Origin: Lingula anatina
Taxonomy: Eukaryota; Brachiopoda; Lingulata; Lingulida; Lingulidae
Assembly: GCF_001039355.2 (NCBI RefSeq)
Contig: NW_019775769.1
Location: 324,027 to 388,026, forward strand
DNA: 64,000 nt
Reading direction: 5' to 3'
Shown: positions 1 through 11,438 of the stretch, one piece after another
Layout of the letters: each line of letters starts with the position of its first letter
How positions within the stretch are numbered: the first letter of the stretch is position 1
The notes under the pieces: generated by a model
Seen by the model: only the letters and a program-made list of their open reading frames with translations
Told to the model about the DNA's origin: nothing
Databases searched by the model: none
Program-made: the position numbers and the translations under genes

Positions 1-208
1 NNNNNNNNNNNNNNNNNNNNNNNNNNNNNNNNNNNNNNNNNNNNNNNNNNNNNNNNNNNNNNNNNNNNNNNNNNNNNNNNNNNNNNNNNNNNNNNNNNNN
101 NNNNNNNNNNNNNNNNNNNNNNNNNNNNNNNNNNNNNNNNNNNNNNNNNNNNNNNNNNNNNNNNNNNNNNNNNNNNNNNNNNNNNNNNNNNNNNNNNNNN
201 NNNNNNNN
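1..208. other. Assembly gap (run of N)
   Basis: The first 208 bases are all N. Nothing can be said about this stretch. Isolated single N characters also occur at 5684, 7433, 44712, 53647 and 62527. The last three coincide with duplicated flanks and are described separately. 7433 lies at the end of a poly-T run, so it may be only an uncalled base. Confidence 0.99.
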
Positions 209-281
209 TCATTTTTCAAATATTGAGACTTTCATCATGTGACTTTGGTCTCTCATGGTCCTGAAACTGTAATCTTATTGA

Positions 282-448
282 AGGGGTGGATTGAGACCAT
301 CTTCTGGGTCTTCCGGAAGACAGTCAGGTTATTAAGTTTATATTGACTGGTATCTATTTTTTTTCTGTTGGAAGACCATCAAAATGGAGGATGGATCAAC
401 ATAGATACTTTGGAATACTGTCAGAAAATATCTCTGGATCTGCTCCTG
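282..448 (-). mobile_element. Short non-autonomous DNA transposon-like element (family copy 1)
   Basis: This stretch is clearly homologous, in inverted orientation, to 26644-26811 in nidogen intron 20. The two share the blocks around GGATTGAG, CCATCTTCTGGGTCTTC, GAAGAC, GGATGGAT and GTCAGAAAATATCTCTGGATC. The ends are AGGGGTGGATTGAG and CTCTGGATCTGCTCCTG, degenerate inverted repeats of each other. The flanks carry a 7-bp direct repeat TTATTGA at 275-281 and just after 448, as expected of a target-site duplication. The CAG-type end and a 7-8 bp duplication would suit a hAT-like MITE, but the superfamily is an inference. No coding capacity. Confidence 0.7.
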
Positions 449-2139
449 TTATTGACCATGTTACCTGTTGTGCATGATTAAAAATCACTGTTGACAGACT
501 GTGCTATTATAAGCATTATTTATTATTGCATCAAAATTGACAAATTGACCTATTTTGCATCTTTTTTTCCCTGTTTTTTGTCTGTACATTTGACAGCTTT
601 GCTGCCTTGTTTAAATATGATCTTAACATTCATTTATGAAATGAATGCCAAGTACGTGTAAAATCTAGCTAACTTTATCGTTTTGCTATAATTTTTAATT
701 TGAATTATTTTTTTATTAATGTATGCCCCGTGCTTTGAACTAAACAAAAGGGGGTCGATGCACGTAACAATAATTTTAATTGTCATATCACAGTATTTCT
801 GGAGTTATTTCCTCTTCAGCATATGGATTTTTGTAGAACATAATTTAGTATGATAAACTATGTGGAAATATATAAAGATATATGGCTGCTTGTCTGTATA
901 CTGTAACATGTATATAGCCTACAAGATGGTTTTTGTTCTTTCTAGCTCCGACAGTATGCCGGTCTGTCGTATGCCATTTGGAGGAGACAGAGGGGATTGC
1001 AGGGATAACGACATCGAGAAAGCAGCAATTATCAAAAGTAGAACTGATCACAATTCAAGTCAACAAATATATTCCTTTTAATACAAAGTAACACTGCTGT
1101 GTGCGAAGTTTTTGCGAGAACTGTCATTGAAAGAGCTTTCCGCGTAAAGTTATTTTTAAGCGCACATGTGAAAGACAAACTTACACTTCGAATAACCTTT
1201 TCTCATTTAGACAAAAACAGTTAGGCCTGGCAGATTCAGAGATGGCTGCGAAATTTGTATTACTATTTACTCAGAATTGGACATATATCTTAGCGCTTAA
1301 GACATTGATGTATTTTCATATATTTCCCAGATAGTAGCTTAGAATGTGTTTTAATATGTCACTCTATGGATGTAAATTAACTTAGTTTTACGGCAATCAG
1401 TGGCACTATTATCATACTGAGTCACTTCAACACGTTACTCAAGAACATATGTTTATAATATTCAAGATGTAGCCTCGATAAGACAATGAAAGAAAACATT
1501 TAAAGCATCACCCAGCAGATTTTAATTACCAAAGTCTGAAGTGAAAACAAGAAATATTGCAGTTTCTGCTTACTGGAATTCACTGACTACTAGATTACTA
1601 GAAACCACAGGCAATAAATTGTTAGGGTTCAACTTTGAATTTAAGGCTTATTTTATTATTGTTTTACAAATTGACGCAAAAATACTAGCAAGTTTAAACT
1701 TGTGGATAAAAACAATGTTATTGTCAACGCCAGACGGCCATAATAGATGTGTTAGGTGAGATGGACGCAATCCGCCATCTCATCAATGTGTACACATAAC
1801 AACAGTCGCATTGTTAAAAAATTGGAACTTCACGAACTGATTATTACTACTCAAAATGGAAAACACTGGCTGAGTCCGTAAAAGCAATCAGACGATATTA
1901 CATGCACATAATTTCTGAGAGAAAATAAGACGATTTTAAATAGAGTGGATACTGAGTCTTTGAAAGGATAATTGGTTTCTTTGTTGGGTGAATTGCAGAC
2001 AATTATATCAGACCTATCTAAAATTGAGATCACAGAGTGGATTTAGATGTAATGCAAAGTCAACAGACCTTAACTATATTTAAGAATGATAATGAGTGAG
2101 GACTTATATTGCAAAATTGACGTCGTTGTTCATCTTTTA

Positions 2140-2188
2140 TTCATTTCATTCATTTGTCCATTCATTCATCCATTCATTTATCCATGTG
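2140..2188. repeat. CATT/CATC-type simple repeat
   Basis: Imperfect tandem copies of TTCATTCA and CCATTCAT run through this stretch. It is low complexity, with no coding meaning. Confidence 0.7.
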
Positions 2189-3276
2189 AATGTGTAGTCA
2201 GTAATAAGCGTATTTCGGTCAAACTCTCCACCTTAATGCCCCTGGGGACACGCTTGGATATATCTTTACCTGGGAACTCGCCTTTTACCTCTGAAATCCT
2301 CTCTAGTGGTAGTTTTGCACCTTCGTATTTGACGCTGCTATAATGATCTATAATCCTTCACTGTTGTGTGAGAAGCGTAACCCGTATCATGTCTACATGT
2401 GCAAATATGCAAATATTCGTTTTACACTCTGCTATTTGCCTGCAACTATGGCAGGCAAACAGACCAGTAAGCTGCACGCCGAAACCCCAATGGTTAGGCG
2501 TGACTGGGAAGTCTGGGAGACTCGCAGATCCCGATATCTACAAAAATCGTTTAAATCATCGTATTTTTAGCGTTCGACAATAACAGAGTGACCAGCTACG
2601 TTGGTTGATATATATATGCTTTATTCATACTTTCTGCACCAGACTGAGCTGGTGAAAATGTACAGAGATATAACAGCAACAATAATAATGATGATAATAA
2701 TAATAATAAAATACATAGATGAATAGCACCAAAATTACATATATAGAAATGTACCCTTATTATACATACAAGTAATGATATGTAAAAAGACACTCCTTCC
2801 TAACCTCTCCTTATTCCCACATAATTCTCCATCCATGCCAGCACTATCCCACTCCCCAGGGCTCAGCTTCTATCGCCAATTGAAATCAGTCTGAATTGTT
2901 TCCGATTATCGATTTTAATTTGAAGGCAAATTGCTTGATCGCTTGGTCGTTTGTGCTGACCTGGGCCTCCTGAGATGGATGTATGGAACGAAATATGAAA
3001 TGTTTCATTCTTAGAAAAACCGGTCCTGATATTCGATAAGAATATTACTCTGTTGAGCACGAAAATATGTACACATTTCATTTAACAGGGTCTTTACACT
3101 ATTAGTTTTTATATCTATATGTATGTTTATACATAATTCATAGTTAACTCAATATTCTTGTGTTAACTAAAGGCACATGTAATTACGTAAAAAAATAGTA
3201 ACTTGATAAATAGAGCCCCACATAATACAGTGTACAGCATTATTAAAATGTATATCTTGTGGGCGCCTGCATCTCT

Positions 3277-3563
3277 TCAACTTTCATCTCTCCCAAATAA
3301 CTGTCCAGATTCTACTACAAGGAAAAGAAATCCCCCTATGAGATGTCTAAATGACCGGAATGTGTAGTAATACTCCCGGACATAACTCTGAGCATTCTGG
3401 CTCATCTCTCCACGCAGGGAGAACAGCTGTCCGATCATTCAGCGGAGATCATTAGCCGACTTCATCAGGTGAGAGCCTGAACGCTGCGTTTCCTCGAAGC
3501 TGATAGCGGTTTCGGCGAGGAAAGACATCCCAGGAATGGCGTTAACGAAGGCGATAACCCCAG
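3277..3563 (-). pseudogene. Possible coding remnant or terminal exon, minus strand, unrecognised
   Basis: On the minus strand a TTTACAG acceptor-like sequence (3564-3570) is followed by an open frame of about 40 codons. It contains GVIAFVNAIPGMSFL and GSHLMKSANDLR, then a TGA at 3439-3441. The same frame continues from an ATG at 3436-3438 for 53 more codons, including GEMSQNAQSYVREYYYTF, to a stop at 3277-3279. This patch is more GC-rich and looks more protein-like than its AT-rich surroundings. It could be a last exon ending at the first TGA, a decayed gene fragment with an in-frame stop, or chance. I recognise no family and see no partner exon nearby. Confidence 0.25.
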
Positions 3564-4101
3564 CTGTAAATCAAAAAGAACGGTTCAGACTTCACAGGCC
3601 TGTTCAGAAATGCTGCGTACAGGCCTAACATTTGGAAAGTTCCCTTAACCCCAATTTTTTCGGTAAAGAAACGACATCTATTAAAATTAATTGATAAATA
3701 TATAAAGCGAATTTAAACTTGCATATTTATTTTACAAATACTGGGTATATATGGAGAAATTAAATGAATTCCAGCTTTTTTCCTAAATTGAGTTTAGATA
3801 TCGGAACATAGTGAAAATGGTTGACAACTCTATCTGAAGTGCACATTTCTGTCTTGATTTTCGTTATTTGTTATTTGTTCGATTTCAATAACAAAAAATT
3901 TAGCTAATAATTATAACAAGGTGGGCATGTTATTATTATTATAATTGTGTATTAAACATAATACTTCATTACTCTAATCCAAGTAGTCATTAAAAGATTG
4001 TACATATGTGAAACAGCATGCCTTCAGCGCACCTATCAGTTACTAAGCATGTGTTCTTTGAAGATTAACACATCGTAATCGCTTTGAGCTTTGGCTTCAT
4101 T

Positions 4102-4102
<1 letters not shown>

Positions 4103-4133
<31 letters not shown>
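4103..4133. repeat. (CA)n microsatellite
   Basis: About 15 uninterrupted AC units in non-coding sequence upstream of nidogen. Confidence 0.95.
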
Positions 4134-4134
<1 letters not shown>

Positions 4135-6075
4135 AAGTGGAGATACAAAATCACGCTGAAGTTTAATTCATTACACACGATTTGACCAGTTTCTGATTAC
4201 GTGAGAAAAGTCTTGTCTACTGCTCCTGCTAATGTATACATAAGTTTGTCAAATTACTCAACCTACAAAGTTATAAATTACTTATCAAATTTGCAAAATT
4301 AATATTCTTCCCATAAAAGATAAAGTCAACTCTCCAGGTTAAATTAACTGTACATCATTGCATGTATTCACGCAGGTACTAAGCTAAGACATGACCAATC
4401 CAACTGCCATGCATGTACCAAAATTCAAGAATGCACGTTTCTGGAACACTTTTCTCCCGTTTTTTTTTTTCTTTCTTTCTTTTCGCCAACTTTTAGAGGT
4501 CTGTGTTTTATTTCGAATCCAATTTTGTTTTAATGTTGATCATTAATTTTATGTAAATATTTTATTTTATAATTTTCATTCGAACTAATTTTTATCTGTA
4601 CAACTTCAAACTATTGGTTGCGGTGTTTCAAATAAACTTATTGTAAATATTTTATTATTACTAATTTTTATATTCATATATATTTGTATTTTCCGACTGA
4701 TATATTGTTCTGAACCACAGATTTGTTGATGGGAATTAAGTCACTGCCATTGTCTTATTGTCATTTTTGTTCTAGGAGTAAGCAGATTGTGGTACTCACT
4801 ACCGGTATAATGTGCTAGTGCGCTGTGAAATAGGGGACGTATTTTACCTGTGGGTTCATTACTTTACGTTCAGGGCATCAATGAAAAGTATCAAAAATCT
4901 TGCAAAATGCAAAATGCAGCTGTTTTAACAGTTTGAGTGGTGTAATTGAGCCGGAAAATTACTTAAGAACAAAATTGAGAACTGCACTGAATTGATTTGA
5001 TTTGATCAAAGAACGTGAGAACACTTATTATTATTATCAATGTTGTTGTGGTAATTATTATAAGATCAAAAGATTATTGCGAAATCCTCTTAGTTTCCAT
5101 TTCATTTTCTGCTCAGTTTTCACTGTCGGTACTGCTTCGTTTTTCTAAGTAATTATCCAAAGAGAAGTGTCTTCAGTGGATTTCTTCGTGGATCAACGTC
5201 TGCTGTTGATAGCTCAGGGTTTGATAGGCTAAAGATAATCGCAGTATCTACTCCTCTTCTGTAAAGAAATGTCTACTGCATTATTTCTGTTATCATCACT
5301 ATACCATGAGCTTTTGGCATTGGCTGAGCTTTGGAAATGTCAGGTTGGAAATTAAACGATTCTGTTGTTGGGTGTGTCTACACGTACGAGGTAGAACGGT
5401 TCTAAACCGGTCTTTTTCTGACGTCATCAATCGTGGCCCTTATTTAATAATTATCTGTATCAATTTTTAATGTTGAAGTTGTTGACTGCCTATGGTAATC
5501 TAATTCTTATGTATGTAAATGAATAAATGAATGAAAGGTAAATAAATATATTAATTTATGAAGTACCGGTAGGAAAGTGATTATACGTTATAAAGCTATA
5601 TGAGAAGATGTTTTGATATGTCTTTGCAACTTTTGGGTGCAAACAAGAAACTGAGTTTGTTCTGCACTCAACCTGTTCGATTTNATACAGCGGACAATAA
5701 AAGGGCAGGTTAAAGTTCGTTATTGAAAAAGATGGAATGCAATGCTTTGATTTCACATTTTTGTAAAGTCAAAATATTTACAAGAAAAAAGGTTGTGTTC
5801 ACTGATGAATGCAATAGTGTCATCGCATTTAGGACGGATGCAAAATAAAGGCAACGAAACAAAATTAATGAAAATATCAGTTCGAATCTTGGGTTGTTTC
5901 TTCAATAAAACTTGCCTTTTTTACACTTTGATAAAAAAAATTAATTCGGTTCGATAAAATTAATCAAAGACACCCTGACGCATGTCTGTACCCTGAATAC
6001 CTTCTAGTATACGCGTAGTGTGAACGCACAGGGTGTTCACGCCGCCAGCTAAGTATTGACAGACAGGAGACTGAG

Positions 6076-6089
6076 TGACGTCATGCAAA
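6076..6089 (+). promoter_or_regulatory. CRE-like palindrome next to an ATGCAAA element, nidogen upstream region
   Basis: TGACGTCA at 6076-6083 is a perfect full-site palindrome for CREB/ATF-type bZIP factors. It overlaps by one base ATGCAAA at 6083-6089, an octamer-like POU-site core. The pair lies about 105 bases before the nidogen start codon, so it is either promoter or 5' UTR. No TATA box is obvious nearby. Both matches are seen directly; use by a factor is an inference. Confidence 0.35.
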
Positions 6090-6192
6090 ACTCCATCTGC
6101 TTAAATCTCAGCGCTTTACACTTCTTAAGCGGGGGGTTCTTCGGTATCATTTCACGAAGAAGGAAACACAGCACATTGCCTTCAGAACGACG

Positions 6193-6387
6193 ATGGGTAC
6201 CGTGCAACTTCTGCTTGTGTTTCTCTGCTCTTTCTCCGCGTCTCTAGGAGTTCCGAGAGAGGATCTGTACCCGTTTGGTCCCAGCAACGGAGACAAAGTA
6301 CTAAGGAAAGGAGACGATGTTAGCTCCAAGGAGATCCCACTTGATATCGATATCGGTTTCTTCAACAAAAGACACAGAAGTATTTTT
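6193..6387 (+). other. NID: Nidogen exon 1: signal peptide and start of the N-terminal globule
   Basis: 65 codons. The hydrophobic leader [17 protein letters not shown] is followed by residues reading DLYPFG, the conserved opening of mature nidogens. The exon ends phase 0 at a GTAAGT donor. It is separated from the rest of the gene by an 8.3-kb intron, so a predictor could easily lose it. Confidence 0.88.
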
Positions 6388-8058
6388 GTAAGTTTGATTT
6401 ACTTTCTGGGTTTCATATTCACTTCGTTCTTTTTTATTACAATTTTTATAACTATTTTAACGTTTGACATTTAAAGCAGCAGCTGGTGAAGAGATTTTTC
6501 AAATGATATTCCATAAAAGCAATTGTACAAGGGTACGGGTACGTGCACCCGCTGACATGATGCGAAATGTTAACTCTTTACCAAAACGTCAGAAATCCCA
6601 AAAAATCATTCCCATGGCTGATTTATAGGTATTTCCTTTCTTTTCGTCTCATTTCAAGATTTTTTAAGGTCTTGGAAAGTAATTGCTAGGGCGTTTTATG
6701 TAGATAAGGCTAAAGCTTCGTTGGTCGCTGATGATGCCGCGGAATAACTCAATGGCAACAGTGCGCTTCCTTAATCACTTCTCAATGAAAGGTCAGTTTA
6801 TTTAACCGTTACTGTCTGCTTGAATGTTCTAAATGCAAAAGTGAATGTCTAACACTGAGAGACAAGACAGTTCACAGATACTGAGGTGTTTACAGGATAG
6901 CTGCTAAGCTTGTAAACTTTTGCTGGCAGAAATGGAGCGGAAAAAGGCGTGGATACCCTCAGAAACTGCTTTCGATCTCGACCGGTGGTCTGTCCTGTAC
7001 AGCTGCATTGTCATTTCAAGCTAGAGTCTTTTGTATCATTTGAAGGGTTTAGTGAAAAAGAAATATTCAACTTTCTAATGGGGTCTGTTGAGATGGACAT
7101 TATATATGTTGTAGTACAATATTTAGGTAGCTGTTTAAAACTTAGGGATAAGTTGCTCACTATCCAGAACACTAGTTAACATAATCCCTGTGTGTCATTA
7201 GCAAAGTCGGGATGGATAGATAGTATGGGTTTACGAAATGCTACACACAAAAAAACTACTGTAGCTGGATATATAACCTATATAATTATTCATTTATTTC
7301 TCATTGTAATTGTGCGTCATTATTGCTAGTAGTGTTATGGTGCCTTGTTATAGTTGGATGTCGGTCAGTAAAATATCCATTCTTAGGTGTAAGTTTAATT
7401 CGTATGTTCCATGTAGTTTTTTTTTTTTTTTTNTATCGATGATCTGTACCTTGTATGTTAAGGTTCTTTATGATCAATAAACATTCCATTTCAAAAAACC
7501 CTCGAATTGATATATATATCTTTGTAATATTAGGGTAATCATTTAATCGTTTGAAAGAACAGTATGCAGTCTTAATTCTACAATTTTGACATACAGAAAT
7601 GTTACGATGTATCAAAATTGTTAAAATTGTCTCTAAAAGATAAGAACTATGTAGAAAAGCGGGAAGCCGGCACGGGACAACATGTTTTCAGCACATGGCT
7701 TCAGTTGCCACATGTCTGTTATTCTTCACAGACAGCCGAGATTCCAAAATCTGTTACACAAAAACTTCCGTTGTTTCATCGGCATTGTGAAGATAGCTGT
7801 CAGCATTAAAGGAAGTATCCTGAGGATTAAATTGCTAAGCCGTCTTGACAGGTTTAAAGATGCTGTTAATCCGAAAATCACAGTCTACTGTGTTTACACT
7901 TCGGTAGCTGTTACATTATCCTCCCATTACTCTCTATTTTGAAATCCAATCCACATGTTGGGACGTTAAACTAAACTGAATAGGAAAAAGTGGCTTTAAG
8001 TAATTACTATCGTGAGCGCTAAAATAACATACAACTGTAAATAAACACAACATGTGTG

Positions 8059-8094
<36 letters not shown>

Positions 8095-8100
8095 CCCCCT

Positions 8101-8134
<34 letters not shown>

Positions 8135-11100
8135 TTGACTACTCTACATACAAGCACCTCTGAGCATTCGACTGTAAAGTAGAAGAGTACGCAGAAGACG
8201 TCAAAAACCAATTTATTGCCGGCGCAGGTAGACCAAGAAATATCTCTGTGAACTCAGGAATGTTCTCTAGTGCCCGAGAATATGTTCAAAATAAGTGGCG
8301 ATTAATCCCAACAAAATAGACAACATTTCTGGGGTGATAATTCCTCATTCAGCTGTAGATGCATATGAGCGGTATGCGGTTAGCGGGCGCCGTTATCTTT
8401 ACCATCTACTACCAGGTGCGTGGTAAACGTGCAGGCTTAACAAATTACTGCGAGTTCATATAAAACTAGATCGAATACTTGCCATAAAATAATGGTACAT
8501 TTTGAAGAAAAAAAAGACTGATTTGCATTCATTATTATTATTTCTTACCCATCACAACCACTCTTAGGACCTCTGTCAGCTTGGTATTCCCTTTCTAGGC
8601 ACTTGAAGTTTATCAACTCTGTGTATTTGGATTTTTTGCAAGTTAAGGTTGTATTTCCTATTATATTTTCCAAAACTTACTTGGACCATAATACCCATTT
8701 ACACCTGAGATGGGATAAGCTTCTTGGAATGCCTGTTTTAGAATGTTATTGCTTATTTCAGACCCCATGCCCATCTGATAGCTCAGTTGAGGGACATTTC
8801 AGAAGATATTAATGACTTATTTCAGACTTATAAAGTTCATAGACCGCGCCCTATCTTCTCCTTTTCGGCGTTTTATTACGAGGAAAACATGATCAAATCT
8901 ACAGATAACCAATCTTACCTGTGGTCAATTTCGAAAAAAAAAACATTCGTTTAATTACCCACCCTTCCCCCAGCACGCCAGAAAAAAACATGGCACTCTA
9001 AAATATGCTATAATTAAAGTGTTTTATCTAATTCCTGCGGTTTAGGCATTGTGCAGGCCTTACACATTACAAAAACACGTCAGACTGTTCAGGCACGTCC
9101 TCTTAACCATGCATATTATTGTCTTAAATAATGAAAACCAAAAACGAAGCAGTGATGAATCTGTATAAAGACGATTCCCCATACAATAAACGTCGTTTTT
9201 TTTTTTTTTTTTTTTTTTTTTTGTAAGAAGGTTGTAAGAAGGTTGTAGAGAATAAGCTTGGTAAAAGGTATTTCATTCGCCTATAACTTTTCTTTCTGTA
9301 TTGATATTCGTTTATTCCCCGATTTCTGTACTGTAAAGAAAAGAGAAAAAATGTTAGTAAAATACGAGGGCCGGCTGTTAGACGCGGTTGTATAATAACA
9401 GTAGAAAGGCAACTCTCAAGAATGGTTTCTATCCCACCTCGTTAAGAAACAGTACGTCCCTCAAGTGCACGTGCCTTAACGATAGGCATAATAATGTGAA
9501 ATAAAAGAGGTGTCAATTTACAACCCTGGCACGGTTTCTAAACAGAAGAGTACTTGAGTCTGAGCGCGGTAGTCTTTCTCTTTAATTGATGCTCGTTTTT
9601 CAAGAGGTGTAAGAGGGGGAGGTAAGGGACGAGTAGGTAGGCCAAGTAAGCGGAAACGTCTGGTTTCAATATCCTTGAACTAGATGACCGATCACAGAAA
9701 GAACGGAAAAAGTGAGAAGTTCCCGACACTCCGTAAGTCCCACATGTGCTATCTGGTGTTGATCCCAGCACGGTGGATTTCCTCTCCTGTTTCTGTCAGA
9801 ACAATTGTCTCCCTGTGTCTTCTTTATCTCTCTTCCCAGCGTAATGTTCTCTACAGATGTTAGTCACCCTGGTGTTCTGACTTTTATCTTACATTTTATA
9901 TGAACAAAAGCAGACAAAAATATTGCTCATGAAACATATTTCAGCAGTGTTAATATTCTGTATGTCAGCCGCTGTACTCTGATACTGGTGGCTATACTTT
10001 TAAATCTTTACCTAGCACTGAATTTAAATATGACAGGGAGTAAGATGGGACTCGGGCATAACTTGTCGAATTTTCCATACAGAAATACTTTCTGGCTAAA
10101 AAAAGTGTAGGCAAATTTTGTGTTTTTTAGGTTAACGAAAAGACAATAGTGAGAAACAGTGAAACAGAACGATCACTCCCGCTGGCGTATTTAGCATCCT
10201 TGAAATAAGTTTTAGAGATGATTTTGCTTGCCGTCTGTGAAGAATAATTTTCTCAGCTTGTAGAAAAGGGTCTTAAATTTGTGCAAACCTCACATCTTAA
10301 CTTATTGGAGGAGTGCGATAGGCTGCAACTCATAATTAAAACTTCTCTTTAAAGATATAAGAAATATGATAAATGGATAGGAAGCTGTGGAAATATAAGG
10401 GTTATCCAGGCCAAAAAGTTTTAAAAACCCAATTTCCAAACTCCCTCAGATGCGCGTCTTTATTGCAATTTTTGCATGGAATTTTCTAAGCACGCTTGCA
10501 ATTCAATAGTTGGGAGGACAAGAAATACACAACCAAAAACATACACTTAAATATCCCAGTAAATGACCTGAAATATATATAATACCCACAATGACGGAAA
10601 ACATCACCAAATACTAATATTTCGCTTAAGCACAAATACCTCTTAGAATATCTGTTATTTCCTTGGAAGTGCAATTATTATCATCCACTTATTGATATTT
10701 AAACTTCTATCTTGCAGAACTGGAATCCAGGATAGCAGTAGTATTACTATGAATTCGCGATAAACATGGCTACTGCTCTCTTTTAACGTATACGTGTAGC
10801 TTTAAACGAGAGGTTAAGTACAACTTTGCTGCCACTTTACCCCAGAAATGATTATTACTTTTTATGAGATTTGTGAAAAAATGAAGCTAATGCGCTCAAG
10901 TTACCATTATGAACTTGGATGACAGTAGAAAACCTCACAAAAACAGCTACATCAAACAGCTGTAACAATATCAAAACCTAGAACTCATACATGTAGACAC
11001 CAGGACTCACTGCACCTTTGCAAACCGCAAAGATACTTCAGAATTTCTTGTACCACAAACGAGAGCAAGATAACCCTCAAGCAGGTTTGAGGGTTTCGGG

Positions 11101-11384
11101 TATGGCTTCTGCATATTAGAAGATTGCGTTTCATTTCATGCAACGCTTCAGATGTGAATGATTTGCAAGAACGGAAGAGGCATAAGATTTGAACGCCGTA
11201 ATGCTGTGAGGAGCGTGTTTAATTGAAATATGCCTTAATCCGTTCTGAATACCACCGCAGCGTCTGAGGTTTTATAGTTAACACGAGACCCTTATTAACA
11301 CTAGTGCACTGGCATAAAATCACCACAGACGATTTCTTCAGTTACTTTTACTAGTGTGAGGACTATCTAGAGATTGTGTTGGTT

Positions 11385-11438
<54 letters not shown>

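Larger units (their letters stand above)
209..6192. other. Upstream intergenic region, no supported gene
   Basis: About 6 kb of AT-rich sequence before nidogen. The open frames here are short, lack domain signatures and overlap on both strands. Supported contents are a terminal-inverted-repeat element (282-448), short CATT-type and CA repeats, and one doubtful minus-strand coding remnant (3277-3563). A palindromic CRE-like TGACGTCA lies at 5419-5426 and another just before the nidogen start. I see no other recognisable gene or RNA. Confidence 0.6.

Noticed and set aside
3439-3441. TGA read as selenocysteine in the minus-strand patch
   Set aside because: No family, no SECIS element visible by eye, and the surrounding frame itself is uncertain.
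5878-5895. tRNA B-box-like AGTTCGAATCT
   Set aside because: No A-box or cloverleaf could be found upstream at the right distance.
7301-7615. 104-codon minus-strand frame
   Set aside because: It runs through a poly-T tract and the N at 7433 (giving a lysine run) inside nidogen intron 1, with no recognisable domain.
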